Positions 17,909-27,607 are shown, numbered from the stretch's first letter. The stretch: DNA of 64,000 bases from Dyadobacter chenwenxiniae (GCF_022869785.1 NZ_CP094997.1:6136001-6200000), one strand, 5' to 3'. The notes: generated from the letters alone by a model not told the origin. Translations and numbers: made by a program.

Positions 17909-18796
17909 TTATTTTTTAGCAGGAGCAGGTGTCGGTTGCGCGGGCACTTTGAGCTCTGTTCCCAGCTTTTCATTGAATTGCCCGATCAGGTAGGCAGATA
18001 GCAGCGGGGACGCTTCTTCGTGGTTTTGGTGAACGAAAAAGTAAATGTTTTCGATCCCTTCCTCCACCCACAATTTCAATCTTTCAAACCAATCGTCCAA
18101 TCTGGTGTAGTCCGAATCAACATTTGCGCCATTGTAGCGGACAAATGCAGTCGGCGTTGTCAGCCGCATGTGCAGCAAGTCGCGGCGACCAGCTGAGTCG
18201 GTTACGATGTGGGTAATGTTATTTTTTTCTAAAACCGCATAAAGTTCTTCGCTGTCAAACGAGCCGTCGTACCAGCCTGTGTGACGCAGCTCCAAGGCTA
18301 ATGGAAAGCCTGACGGCCATTCTTCCAGATATGCTTTTAATACATCCCAATTTTTAGGCCCGAAATTATCAGGCATTTGCAGAAAGAGCATTCCGAGCTT
18401 TTCCTGCAAATGTGAAATGCCATCCAGAAACACTTCTGTCGGCTCTTTTGCGTCTTTTAAGCGTTTCCAGTGACTTATTCCCTGATGTAACTTTGGAAAA
18501 AACCGGAATTCAGCCGGCGTTTTGTTGTACCAGCTTTCGATCGTTTCAACGGGGAAGTTGTTGTAAAAAGTGGCATTCAGCTCAATGCTGTTGAACTGGG
18601 TTGCATAGTAACCCAGCTCATCTTTTGTTCCTTTCGGATAAAAGCTCTTGAGATCCGCCTTATTCCATTTAGCACAACCAATGTAAATATTCGGCTTGCC
18701 CTTTTTTGCGTCCTTCAATAATTTCTTATTAGCTGTCGCATCGTTTGGCAATTTAAAATCAATGTCTTCTGGATTATCAACTTTCCCGAATTTCAT
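17909..18796 (-). CDS. DUF72 domain protein
   Basis: A 295-residue TIM-barrel-like protein of the DUF72 (YecE) family. Signatures are IYIGCAKWNK near residue 36, FNSIELNATFYN at about 89-100, FFPKLHQGISHWKRL, ALELRHTGWY, and VRYNGANVDSDYTRLDDW with YFFVHQNHEEASPLLSAYL near the end. The biochemical function is unknown. The N-terminal 30 residues are lysine-rich. A proline/alanine-rich tail closes the protein. Confidence 0.88.
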   Translation of the reverse strand: MKFGKVDNPEDIDFKLPNDATANKKLLKDAKKGKPNIYIGCAKWNKADLKSFYPKGTKDELGYYATQFNSIELNATFYNNFPVETIESWYNKTPAEFRFFPKLHQGISHWKRLKDAKEPTEVFLDGISHLQEKLGMLFLQMPDNFGPKNWDVLKAYLEEWPSGFPLALELRHTGWYDGSFDSEELYAVLEKNNITHIVTDSAGRRDLLHMRLTTPTAFVRYNGANVDSDYTRLDDWFERLKLWVEEGIENIYFFVHQNHEEASPLLSAYLIGQFNEKLGTELKVPAQPTPAPAKK

Positions 18797-18831
18797 GGTC
18801 GAACGTCTAAAATGAATTAATATGTATTATT

Positions 18832-18875
18832 ATTTGAAATTTCCGTCTGTTTAAACAGACGGGAAAATTTCAAAT
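18832..18875. terminator. Long hairpin between the cupin and DUF72 genes
   Basis: ATTTGAAATTT, CC and GTCTGTTT on one side pair with AAACAGAC, GG and an AAATTTCAAAT arm on the other, giving about 20 bp of near-perfect stem. It lies just downstream of the minus-strand cupin gene and about 35 bp before the DUF72 start, and probably ends cupin transcription. Confidence 0.65.
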
Positions 18876-18878
18876 GAT

Positions 18879-19394
18879 TTATCTTCCGAAATCGTCTTGA
18901 ACGCGGACGATGTCATCTTCGTCGGATGGATTTGACGGATCGGTATGTTGCCAGATTTCGGCGACGAAACCCCATTCATCAACGCCCACCAAACGGTGAC
19001 GCTCACCTTTTTTCAAATCCACAACTGTTCCGATCGGCAACTGGCGGAGCTCAGTCTCTTCATCCGTATCGCTGATCACAATACCGGCTCTGCCGCCAAT
19101 CACTTTCCAGATTTCAGCACGGCGGTGGTGATATTGCCACGAAAGACGCTTGTTAGGCGCTACAACCAATATTTTAGGGCTTAATTTCTCATAACCTGCG
19201 AAGTCTTCCAGGGAGAGATGCGGGAAAAATGTAGATATGAATTTAGGTGCTTCGGATTCTTCCAATACAAAAAAGCCGCCCCAAGGTCTGGAATGATCTT
19301 TACTGACAACTGTGAATCCCTGTTCGTCAATAAACTGCTGGACTTTTTCAAAAACAACATCCTTTTCGGCTGCTGCTGTAAATGATTGTATCAT
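18879..19394 (-). CDS. Cupin protein, mannose-6-phosphate/phosphoheptose isomerase-like
   Basis: A 171-residue single-domain cupin. The metal-binding motifs are WQYHHRRAEIWKVIGG (HH and E ligands) at about residues 86-101 and a second motif with GTVVDLKKGERHRLVG (His ligand) at about 122-137. The layout resembles type II phosphomannose isomerase cupins, which act on sugar phosphates. It is smaller than the bifunctional enzymes and has no nucleotidyltransferase domain. The exact sugar is unknown. The hairpin at 18832 follows its stop codon. Confidence 0.75.
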   Translation of the reverse strand: MIQSFTAAAEKDVVFEKVQQFIDEQGFTVVSKDHSRPWGGFFVLEESEAPKFISTFFPHLSLEDFAGYEKLSPKILVVAPNKRLSWQYHHRRAEIWKVIGGRAGIVISDTDEETELRQLPIGTVVDLKKGERHRLVGVDEWGFVAEIWQHTDPSNPSDEDDIVRVQDDFGR

Positions 19395-19448
19395 AAAGTT
19401 GGCTGTTGGTAAAATCAGATGATGGTTTCAAAATTAGGATAAAAAACA

Positions 19449-19482
19449 AAAAGATGCCCCAAAATATTCAGGGCACCTTTTG
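19449..19482 (-). terminator. Terminator after the susD-like gene
   Basis: AAAAGATGCCC and GGGCACCTTTT pair around an A/T loop just downstream of the minus-strand susD stop codon. On the minus strand the stem is followed by a T run. Confidence 0.6.
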
Positions 19483-19503
19483 AATTATATCTACTAATTT
19501 ATA

Positions 19504-21078
19504 CTATTTGTCCCACCACACTTTGGTAGTGAAGTCGTCAGGCAAAGTTGCGCCTGTCTGATAATTAGGGTTTCCAGCCACTTCGTTAGTCGGGTAACGA
19601 AGTCTCACAGGAATGGTGCCGCCGGTAACATTGCCGGGATAATTGGTTGGCGTTAGTTTAGGATATCCGGTTCTTCTCCAGTCCGACCATGCTTCCCACC
19701 AGTTAAAGAATTTGTTCACCCACATTTGTTCGCCTATCATTTCCAATGCAGGTTTCGTTACGCCGTATGGATAAGTGGTCAGATATTTCGTAACAGCCGC
19801 ATCCGCCACAGTCAATGTTGCATCGAATGGCGTATACATTTGCATGGAAGCTTTCACACCAGCCTCGTAATGTGATTTTGCCGTGCCTGCAATTCCGGAG
19901 CCTATCTTTCTTTCGATCGCTTCTGCAAGCAGGAGTTCCACTTCGCCATAATTCATAATCATGTAAGGATCAGAATCCTGCAGCATTTTTGAGTTGATTC
20001 TGGAATACGTTTTCGCAACATCGACCTGCTTGCCTTCCAGCTTATCCAGCATGGCCTGATCGTAGCCATTTGGCATTCCTTTTTGTTTTACTGGATCAAC
20101 AATTGTTCCGTTGATACCGCCGCTGATGATCATCAAGCGCGGATCGTCGTCCGTTGCCACTCCTTGATTTGTCCCTTTCAGGAAGTTGATCAATGTTGCG
20201 CTCAGGTAAGTGGGCTGGCCGCCATCACCTGGGTCGAATGCTCTTGAAATACCATTTTGGTTTGTCCATTCATTAGGTCCGTCAGACATTTTAACCCAAA
20301 CATTATCTGCATTGCTTTTGAATACACCGCCCGCTGCTGCTTTGGTAACGTATGTTGCTGCTTTGGCAGCATCCACATTGGAAATACGCAAAGCCAGGCG
20401 AAGCATTAGCGAGTAACCCCATTTTTTCCATTTGGTAATATCACCATTGTAAATAAAATCCGCAGACTTGAACCCTTCATCCGGATTTGACGTGCTCAAT
20501 GCAGCGGTCGCCTCGTCAAGCTCTTTCAGCAGATCGGCGTAGATAACATCCTGTGTATCGTATTTTGGGAAAAAGATCCCCTCAATGCCTTTATTCGCTT
20601 CTGAGTAAGGAATGTTGCCGTACATGTCGGTCAACCTGGCAAAGCTGAATACGCGAATAATCCGTGCTGCTTCACGCATATTTTTATATTTACCCTCGGC
20701 AAAACCACCAGGACCCGACTGTTTCAGGATCTCAGCAACGTTTTTCAACTGGTCATTGTAAGTGAATTCAAATGGCGCTGCATTCGTTTCCGCATTGCTT
20801 TGATACTTATCGCCAGGAGCAATTCCACCGCCCGAATTAGCCAGTTGCTGGATCGCATAGGCAAACATGCCGATATTCGTACGCCAGTCAATGTAACGGT
20901 TATCGCCCGTTGTTCCGTTGGAAGCGATGGCCAGTTCGGTAGACGTGAAGATAAAGTTCAAATCCACCTCATTCAATGCCTGGGGATTAATGTTCAGGTC
21001 ATGCAATTGCTTGGTGTCGCAGCCCGTCACCAGGACAACCGCCAGGCCATATTTTATATACTTTTTCAAATTTTTCAT
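19504..21078 (-). CDS. SusD/RagB-like nutrient-binding lipoprotein (SusD-like_2)
   Basis: A 524-residue surface lipoprotein. The signal peptide ends in a lipobox, VLVTGCDTK (lipidated Cys20). The mature protein is helical, TPR-like, with FSFARLTDMYGNIPYSEA, a typical SusD helix segment, and a C-terminal WNEWSDWRRTGYP-like motif (EAWSDWRRTGYPKL). It should cap the SusC barrel encoded immediately upstream (11 bp away on the same strand) and hand over the ligand. The subfamily looks like PF12771. No glycoside hydrolase is encoded in this cluster, so the ligand could be an oligosaccharide or a peptide. Confidence 0.92.
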   Translation of the reverse strand: MKNLKKYIKYGLAVVLVTGCDTKQLHDLNINPQALNEVDLNFIFTSTELAIASNGTTGDNRYIDWRTNIGMFAYAIQQLANSGGGIAPGDKYQSNAETNAAPFEFTYNDQLKNVAEILKQSGPGGFAEGKYKNMREAARIIRVFSFARLTDMYGNIPYSEANKGIEGIFFPKYDTQDVIYADLLKELDEATAALSTSNPDEGFKSADFIYNGDITKWKKWGYSLMLRLALRISNVDAAKAATYVTKAAAGGVFKSNADNVWVKMSDGPNEWTNQNGISRAFDPGDGGQPTYLSATLINFLKGTNQGVATDDDPRLMIISGGINGTIVDPVKQKGMPNGYDQAMLDKLEGKQVDVAKTYSRINSKMLQDSDPYMIMNYGEVELLLAEAIERKIGSGIAGTAKSHYEAGVKASMQMYTPFDATLTVADAAVTKYLTTYPYGVTKPALEMIGEQMWVNKFFNWWEAWSDWRRTGYPKLTPTNYPGNVTGGTIPVRLRYPTNEVAGNPNYQTGATLPDDFTTKVWWDK

Positions 21079-21088
21079 TTTTCGATAA

Positions 21089-24000
21089 TTAAAATGTTGC
21101 TCTCAAATTGAAACCGTAACTGCGTGTGGAAGGAAACCCGAAGTAGTCAAAACCTTGTGAGTTTCCGTTAGAATAAGTCGATTCCGGGTCAACATTGTCG
21201 ATATTCTTGAACAGGATCGCCAGGTTACGTCCTACGAAGGAAAGCGTCAGGTTTTGCAGGGGTGTTTTTTCCAGCAGTTTTTTAGGAAATGAATAGCCTA
21301 ATGTAAGTTGTCTCAATTTTACAAATGATGCATCGTACAAATACATGGTTGTTACAGCATCTGCTTCGCCACCCACAGATCCCCAATAGTTGTAAGCCTC
21401 TTGCGGAGTAAGTGTTTTGGTAAATGGCTTATAATCAGTTCCTTCTTGTGTGACACCTGTAACGGTCAAAGGAGCTTCACCTTCACGGCCTTGCAGCGAA
21501 CGCTTGCTTACGCCCCACGAATCAAGCCGCATGTTGGTTCCGGAGAGAATATCACCGCCAACTTTAAAGTCAACCAGGAACGAAAGGTCAAATCCTTTGT
21601 AATTGAATGCATTGGTAAGACCTCCTGTCAATTTGGCAATACCATTTCCGATCACCTCATATCCGGCAGAACCAACCGGGCGGCCATCGCTGTGAAATAC
21701 AGGTTGTCCGTCTGGTGACAACTTCTGAACGCGTCCTGTGATCATTCCGAATGGCTGTCCGACGATATTTTTGATATATGCGTTCCTGGTACGGGGCTCA
21801 TCCATAACGAGTTCGTCCACGCCATCGATCAGTGATTTCACCTTATTGGAGTTTCTGGCCAGGTTAAGAGTCAAATCCCAGGTTACGCTGCTGGATTTAA
21901 GCGGCGTTGCAGTCAGCAACAATTCAATCCCACGGTTTTGCAGTTTTCCAAGGTTAACCGATGTGCTACCAAATCCGGAAGACCGCGAAATTGTTGCGTT
22001 CAGGATATCATCCGTTGTTTGCTGATCATAGTAAGTAAAGTCAACACCGATTTTGTTGTTGAACAAACGGAAGTCGATACCAATTTCCGTTTCCGTAACA
22101 GTCAGCGGTTTCAGCATAGAGTTTGGTATGTTTCCGCCGTTGCCCATTGCAGACGAAAAAGATGCCATTGGATAACCCAAATGCGGATTCCCGTTCAATG
22201 AATAAGTCAGATTGGTTGCATATGGGCCAATAGTGACATTACCAACCTGTGCCCATGACGCCCGGATTTTACCATAAGAAAGCCATCCCGGCAAGCCTTT
22301 GATCGCATCCGAGAATACAAAGCTGCTACCAATGGATGGGTAGAGAATGCTGTTCGTTTCAGGGTTAAGCACGGAGAACCAGTCATTTCTGGCTGTTGCT
22401 GTCAGAAACAGAAAGCCGTTGTACGAAACCTCGGCAGATCCTAACAGCGAGTTGATCCCTGATTCCTCAGGCGTATAATCCCAGGTTTTTCCTTTGAGGT
22501 TGTTGAGAGCCGGGAAGAACGCCACATTGAATCCGTTACCATATACATTGGTGTATTCATATTTCCTGCGCATTCTGTTGCCACCACCGAAAGCGGTGAT
22601 GCCGAATTTGCCGAATTCTTTGGTGATCCCAATCGTGTATTCAGCATTGACCTCCTGAACGTCCCAGTTACCCAGGTTTCTTGCGCCACCACGTTGGTAA
22701 CCAGTTCCTTCCGGCGTTAAGCCTTCCGCGCGGCGAGAATATTTATCCATTCCCACACGTCCCTGAATAAACAACCAGTCTGTAAGCTGATATTTTAGTT
22801 GACCTGAGGTGATGATCCTGTTTTTCTGATCGGACTTAATGAACTGGTAGGCGGTCCAATACGGGTTCTGGCCCCAGTTGTTATTGGCCTGCTGGAATTC
22901 TTCACCCACTTTTTTGCCCCAAAGGCTCAGACTCGCTTCGTCTGTTCCGGCTGGAATGGCGCCTGGCTTATTTGGATCGCCATAATAATCCAGCACATTC
23001 TGGTCTCCCGGAATTCTCCAAAGTGTCTGAATTGCGTTACCCGGGGAGTCGGATACATTCGGGCGGTTTTTTGCTTTTTCCTCTGAATAGAGCACTTTGG
23101 CATCCAATGTCAGCTTTTTACCAAATTTTGCATTGGTTGACAATGAAAGGTTTAATCTGTCAAAACCAGAATTTGGAATGATCGATGTGCTTTTCAAATT
23201 GGTTACAGATGCACGAAAGTTCTGGGTTTCGTTACCTCCTGAAAATGCCAGGTTGTTGGTGAATGCGTGACCCGTTTTCAGATATCTCGAAAAATTATCG
23301 CCTGCATGTGCGTAAGGGCGCATTTTTCCATCAAAACCAATTACCTGGCTGTTGTCAAATTTAGGCCCCCATGAATCATCACCCCATTCGTAAGCCTGGT
23401 TCTGGTTAGCTGGCTTGGTTGCCACGCGCTCAACATAAGAGCCTGTTCCGTAGGTTTTTTGCAGATCAGAAAGGTCATTCAGCTTCTCGAAAACATAGTT
23501 TGAGCCAAACTCAATGCCAACGCCTTTTCTCTTCGTTCCGCGTTTTGTAATTACGTTGATAACACCATTTGCAGCACGAGAACCGTAAAGAGCAGCTGCA
23601 TTAGCACCTTTCAAAACTGTGATGGATTCAATGTCATCCGGGTTGATACTGGAAAGACCGTCGCCTTCATCAGATCCACCCCAAAGGCCCGCTTGTCCGA
23701 AGTTGTTGTTGTCCATCGGAATGCCATCGATAACATATAGTGGCTGATTATTGCCTTGTAACGACTTGTTACCGCGGATAATAACCCTGGAAGAACCCGC
23801 AGGGCCTGTTGCGATCTTGCTCACGTTCACACCGGCAACGCGTCCGGCCAGTGCGTTACCCAGGTTCGCTTCCCGCGCGGATGTGAGGTTATTACCATTC
23901 ACTTCTGTGATAGAATAGGCCAGCGCGCGCTTATCGCGGCTGATACCAAGAGCCGTAACGACAACTTCATTCAGCGCAGTTGCCTCGGCAGCCAGGTTCA

Positions 24001-24274
24001 CGTCCAGCACACTTGCATTCACTACGACTTCTTTTGAGATATAGCCGATGTAGCTGAATGTCAATGTTTTTCCTTTTTCAACGGAGATAGAATATTCTCC
24101 TTTATCGTTTGTTGTGGTTCCACGGGTTGTGCCCTTTACCACGACGTTCACACCGGCAATCTCTCCGCCGGATGCGTCATTTACTTTCCCGGATACTGTC
24201 ATTTCCTGTGCATAGCCTTCGAGGGCCAGCATGGAGAGCAGTACCAACACAATGTTCAGTACATGTTTTTTCAT
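21089..24274 (-). CDS. SusC/RagA family TonB-linked outer-membrane transporter
   Basis: A 1061-residue importer. After a signal peptide (MLALEGYAQ end) come a carboxypeptidase-regulatory-like domain (VSGKVNDASGGEIAGVNVVVKG, residues about 26-105), a SusC-type plug (TALGISRDKRALAYSITEV, then VIRGNKSLQGNNQPLYVIDGIP and ITVLKGANAAALYGSRAANGVI) and a large barrel ending FNLRATF. It pairs with the SusD lipoprotein 11 bp downstream. A TAnnTTTG element at 24335 and a 19-bp motif further upstream probably control it. Confidence 0.94.
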   Translation of the reverse strand: MKKHVLNIVLVLLSMLALEGYAQEMTVSGKVNDASGGEIAGVNVVVKGTTRGTTTNDKGEYSISVEKGKTLTFSYIGYISKEVVVNASVLDVNLAAEATALNEVVVTALGISRDKRALAYSITEVNGNNLTSAREANLGNALAGRVAGVNVSKIATGPAGSSRVIIRGNKSLQGNNQPLYVIDGIPMDNNNFGQAGLWGGSDEGDGLSSINPDDIESITVLKGANAAALYGSRAANGVINVITKRGTKRKGVGIEFGSNYVFEKLNDLSDLQKTYGTGSYVERVATKPANQNQAYEWGDDSWGPKFDNSQVIGFDGKMRPYAHAGDNFSRYLKTGHAFTNNLAFSGGNETQNFRASVTNLKSTSIIPNSGFDRLNLSLSTNAKFGKKLTLDAKVLYSEEKAKNRPNVSDSPGNAIQTLWRIPGDQNVLDYYGDPNKPGAIPAGTDEASLSLWGKKVGEEFQQANNNWGQNPYWTAYQFIKSDQKNRIITSGQLKYQLTDWLFIQGRVGMDKYSRRAEGLTPEGTGYQRGGARNLGNWDVQEVNAEYTIGITKEFGKFGITAFGGGNRMRRKYEYTNVYGNGFNVAFFPALNNLKGKTWDYTPEESGINSLLGSAEVSYNGFLFLTATARNDWFSVLNPETNSILYPSIGSSFVFSDAIKGLPGWLSYGKIRASWAQVGNVTIGPYATNLTYSLNGNPHLGYPMASFSSAMGNGGNIPNSMLKPLTVTETEIGIDFRLFNNKIGVDFTYYDQQTTDDILNATISRSSGFGSTSVNLGKLQNRGIELLLTATPLKSSSVTWDLTLNLARNSNKVKSLIDGVDELVMDEPRTRNAYIKNIVGQPFGMITGRVQKLSPDGQPVFHSDGRPVGSAGYEVIGNGIAKLTGGLTNAFNYKGFDLSFLVDFKVGGDILSGTNMRLDSWGVSKRSLQGREGEAPLTVTGVTQEGTDYKPFTKTLTPQEAYNYWGSVGGEADAVTTMYLYDASFVKLRQLTLGYSFPKKLLEKTPLQNLTLSFVGRNLAILFKNIDNVDPESTYSNGNSQGFDYFGFPSTRSYGFNLRATF

Positions 24275-24334
24275 ACGCTTTCTTTTCTAGAATTAGGTTA
24301 ATCGATTGGTAACATTAGACTGTAAAATCCGGCT

Positions 24335-24342
24335 CAAATATA
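24335..24342 (-). promoter_or_regulatory. Candidate -7 element of the susCD promoter
   Basis: On the minus strand this reads TATATTTG, a full match to the TAnnTTTG -7 consensus, about 60 bp before the susC start. No clear TTG is seen at -33, consistent with a promoter that needs an activator. Confidence 0.5.
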
Positions 24343-24386
24343 CCACCGTGAAGAGCATACCCGTATAGTTATTTTTTATCTGAAAA

Positions 24387-24405
24387 TAACACATTTTTAA
24401 CAGTA
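24387..24405. promoter_or_regulatory. 19-bp motif shared with the symporter/araC intergenic region (site 1)
   Basis: TAACACATTTTTAACAGTA matches 17 of 19 positions with TAATACATTTTTAACATTA at 26572-26590. It lies about 45-65 bp upstream of the susC -7 element, the usual place for an activator. A perfect 8-bp dyad (GTTATTTT / AAAATAAC) overlaps its left edge at 24368-24390. The proposed binder is the AraC regulator encoded at 26632. Confidence 0.55.
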
Positions 24406-24557
24406 TGATAACTTTGGGAATCAGAATTTTTTACGGGAATATTTCGTAAGCGTTTGTTTATCAAAGAGTTGTTACTGGAATCGCCTAAACAGGGTTTGAT
24501 ACAAATTTTATTGTAATTCCTGACGTCGTTTATGCCTATACGTTAATAGATCTTAAG

Positions 24558-26387
24558 TCAGTTGTCAGGTAATTTTTGATACCAGGTTTTCCATAGAATC
24601 AATGTCGAAACAGCCAGAATTATCGCTGCTATGACTGTTTGAGTCGGCATTAGTAAAACCAGAAAAACGGGTAAAGCTGTGATAGAAGTTTGAGCCGCAA
24701 TGCCAATCAGCACATTGAACATGTCCCATTTGAAATTTTGGTTGGGACTGAACAATGGATCTTCGGCTTTTACAGCAGCTAAGACCGGCCCCCAGAATCC
24801 CCATGGTCTGACTGTTTTGTAAAAGTTTTTTAATGTTTCAAAATCTGTCGGAGGTGTAAGCAATGATCCTGCGACTGCCCCAACCGTTGAAATGGCCAGA
24901 ATTATCGGAAAATAAAAAAGCGGGACGGTGCCTTGGAAAATGTAAGGAGCCGCTAATGCACAAATGATCCCGGACAACATTCCCCAGAAAAAACCACTGC
25001 TATTAAACCGCCACCAATGCCATTTCAAAACATTGGAAGCGATATAACCGCCAAACAAAGCAGAAACGATCCATTGCAGAATGGTGTTGACGTCTTTTGC
25101 CAGGAAACCAAGCAATATACTAATTGTCACAACGACAAGCCCCAGCAAGTAATTCATCCTCGAGATCTGTTTGTTGCTGGCCTTTGGATTAAATGATTTT
25201 AAGTAAATATCATTCACCAGATATGCCTGCGCCGCATTGAATGTGCCTGCAAAGGTTCCCATGAACGCGCCCATTAGCCCAACCAACACCAAGCCCAGCA
25301 AGCCCGGGGGAATATATGTGTTAAGCACTGCCGGCAGGATTCTTTCAAAATCTTTTTTGTCGGCAATGGAAATATTGAGGTCCTTGTAAAATAGCAATCC
25401 GAGAATCGTGACACCGATGATGAGCAAATAACGCGTTGGCAGCAGCACCACATTTACGATCATGCTCATAAGCGCAGCCTCGCGGGGTGTTTTTGCTGAG
25501 AGGATTTTTTGCATATCATAACTGGGAATGGGTCCTGCTAAGCTCGCCAAAATGCCTTTTGCCGTCATCAGCGCGAAGAAATAGCCGAAAGGAGAAAATC
25601 CGTTCGCCCTGATTTTTTCATTCACTTCGGGAATGCGTGTGCTCCAGTCGAGATTGAGTTCTTTCCCGAAAAATATATTATTCCAGCCAACGGGAACGGG
25701 CAACGCTTGTGCATTATGCAGTGCCATCATGGCTATGACCGCAATGATTACGGACACAAAAACCATGATTGCATAATGGATCATATCGGCCCAGACAATA
25801 CTTTTCATGCCTCCCAGCAGAGAATAAAATACGGTAAACAATGTGAAAATGACACCGTAAAAATGAGCGGCATAGTCCGACGGGATTCTAAAAGATAAAT
25901 AGGGCTGTACAAAATGCCAGGGAATGAAAATTTCGATAAACTTCCCTAACCCGATAAACCCGTATGCCATAAAACCCAGACAGCTCAGGAGGGCAAATGC
26001 GATGATGGCCTTGTGCGATGGCAATGCATCTTTTTTGTTCCCAAACCGCGTAAGCATCCATTCCGCACCCGTTGAAACATTGGACCGCCGCAGCCAGACG
26101 GACAAATACACCATCATGAAAATCTGGTTGAAAACGGGCCACAGCCAGGGCAGCCAAATGCTTTTCACGCCATACACAAACATGATAGAAACCATCCAGA
26201 CGGTCCCGGAAATATCGAACATTCCCGATGCATTGGAAATACCGAGCATCCAGAAAGGCATTGATCTCCCACCAAGCATGTAGTCGTTTTTGCTTTTTTG
26301 AGCCTGTTTTTTGAGGATGATCCCAATAACAGTTACCAACACGAGGTAAGCAATGATGACAAGGAAATCAATCGGTTTTATTTTCAT
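24558..26387 (-). CDS. Sodium:solute symporter (SSS/SSF family)
   Basis: A 609-residue inner-membrane permease with about 13-15 transmembrane helices. The N-terminus reads IDFLVIIAYLVLVTVIGI, followed by the family motif YMLGGRSMPFWMLGISNASGMFDISG, in which the Na+ site helix is recognisable. GAFMGTFAGTFNAAQAYLVNDIY corresponds to the conserved helix 8 region that coordinates sodium. The family moves sugars, amino acids, sialic acid and vitamins. The neighbouring susCD genes and the divergent AraC gene suggest it carries the same ligand across the inner membrane. Confidence 0.9.
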   Translation of the reverse strand: MKIKPIDFLVIIAYLVLVTVIGIILKKQAQKSKNDYMLGGRSMPFWMLGISNASGMFDISGTVWMVSIMFVYGVKSIWLPWLWPVFNQIFMMVYLSVWLRRSNVSTGAEWMLTRFGNKKDALPSHKAIIAFALLSCLGFMAYGFIGLGKFIEIFIPWHFVQPYLSFRIPSDYAAHFYGVIFTLFTVFYSLLGGMKSIVWADMIHYAIMVFVSVIIAVIAMMALHNAQALPVPVGWNNIFFGKELNLDWSTRIPEVNEKIRANGFSPFGYFFALMTAKGILASLAGPIPSYDMQKILSAKTPREAALMSMIVNVVLLPTRYLLIIGVTILGLLFYKDLNISIADKKDFERILPAVLNTYIPPGLLGLVLVGLMGAFMGTFAGTFNAAQAYLVNDIYLKSFNPKASNKQISRMNYLLGLVVVTISILLGFLAKDVNTILQWIVSALFGGYIASNVLKWHWWRFNSSGFFWGMLSGIICALAAPYIFQGTVPLFYFPIILAISTVGAVAGSLLTPPTDFETLKNFYKTVRPWGFWGPVLAAVKAEDPLFSPNQNFKWDMFNVLIGIAAQTSITALPVFLVLLMPTQTVIAAIILAVSTLILWKTWYQKLPDN

Positions 26388-26571
26388 GAAAAAGGTCAGG
26401 CGTCCATGGTATGCTTGGTTTGGTGAATTTAAAATACAAATGACAGATTACCATCTTCATTGCGCTGCTTAACCCTTTTCAAAACATATTTACTAGCCGC
26501 ACCGAATAGATAGTTCAAAATATACTGGCACTGGAAGGTGCATATTTGTTTGAGATTCTATTATTTTGATA

Positions 26572-26590
26572 TAATACATTTTTAACATTA
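26572..26590. promoter_or_regulatory. 19-bp motif shared with the susC upstream region (site 2)
   Basis: TAATACATTTTTAACATTA lies in the 244-bp divergent region between the symporter and araC, 42 bp before the araC start. It matches the element at 24387-24405 in the same orientation. It could serve autoregulation of araC or activation of the symporter. Confidence 0.55.
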
Positions 26591-26631
26591 AATGGTTATA
26601 TTTAACTTAACATGTAAACCTGCACTAATAT

Positions 26632-27516
26632 ATGAGTGAAATTTACCGCGAAATTACCCCGTTGACCCAGTATGACTGCTTTACAATCTTTGCCCGAAAA
26701 AAGACCGTTTTTGATTTCCCCTTACACAGCCACGACGAATTTGAATTGAACCTGGTGCTATCTGCGAAGGGCGTGAAGAGGATTGTTGGAGATCATACGG
26801 AGGTTATTGATGATGCTGAGCTGGTGTTGGTCGGCAATAATCTACCGCATGGCTGGTTGACCAACGCCTACAAATGGCATGAGGGTGTGCCCGAGGTCCA
26901 TGAAATTACCGTCCAGTTTCACCGGGACCTTTTCGATGATAAGTTTTTGAAACGCAACCAACTGTTTTTTGTCCGTTCATTGCTGGAGAAATCGGCCAAG
27001 GGGATTGCTTTTTCCAAAGAAACGATCGATCGCATCACGCCGCGACTTACTGCGCTCGTTCAGAAAAGCGGGTTTGATTCTATTCTTGAGTTAATGTCCA
27101 TCCTGCACGATTTGTCCGTTTCAAGAAACATGCGGACGCTTTCCAACAGCACATTTACAGATGAAAACGTCAATTTCAACAGCAGAAGGATTGAAAAAGT
27201 GTTTGCGCATATGCGCGACAATTATGACAAAGAGATCAATCTGGGAAGTATTTCAAAGCTGGCCGGAATGTCTGAGGTTTCTTTCAGCCGGTTTATTAAA
27301 AAACGCACGGGGAAAACATTCATTGAAAGCTTGAATGAGATCCGGCTGGGTCATGCGTCAAGATCGCTGATTAACACGACCAACACGATTTCGGAAATTG
27401 CTTATAAATGCGGGTTCAATAATTTATCGTATTTCAACCGCATTTTCAAAAGTAAAAATGGCTGCACGCCTAAGGAATTCCGGGACAATTATTCGGGAAC
27501 GAGGACTTTTATCTGA
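26632..27516 (+). CDS. AraC family transcriptional regulator
   Basis: A 294-residue regulator with an N-terminal cupin-like sensing domain (FDFPLHSHDEFELNLVLSAKGVKRIVGDH, residues about 25-55; LPHGWLTNAYKW) and a C-terminal pair of helix-turn-helix motifs from about residue 190 (INLGSISKLAGMSEVSFSRFIKKRTGKTFIESLNEIR and ISEIAYKCGFNNLSYFNRIFKSKNGCTPKEFR). The gene is divergent from the symporter and is the obvious controller of symporter and susCD. The ligand is probably a sugar or sugar derivative, by family habit. Confidence 0.9.
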   Translation: MSEIYREITPLTQYDCFTIFARKKTVFDFPLHSHDEFELNLVLSAKGVKRIVGDHTEVIDDAELVLVGNNLPHGWLTNAYKWHEGVPEVHEITVQFHRDLFDDKFLKRNQLFFVRSLLEKSAKGIAFSKETIDRITPRLTALVQKSGFDSILELMSILHDLSVSRNMRTLSNSTFTDENVNFNSRRIEKVFAHMRDNYDKEINLGSISKLAGMSEVSFSRFIKKRTGKTFIESLNEIRLGHASRSLINTTNTISEIAYKCGFNNLSYFNRIFKSKNGCTPKEFRDNYSGTRTFI

Positions 27517-27520
27517 CGGT

Positions 27521-27584
27521 TTGAAAGTAGAAAGTTCAGAGTTTAAAGTGTTTAGACTTTATACCCTGAACTTTTTACTTTGAA
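27521..27584. terminator. Imperfect long hairpin between araC and ilvE
   Basis: An arm rich in GAAAGT at 27521-27540 pairs imperfectly with CTGAACTTTTTACTTTGAA at 27566-27584, with an inner TAAAGT/ACTTTA stem. It lies between convergent genes and probably terminates in both directions. Confidence 0.5.
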
Positions 27585-27607
27585 CGCTTTGGCCAAACTT
27601 CAAAAAA

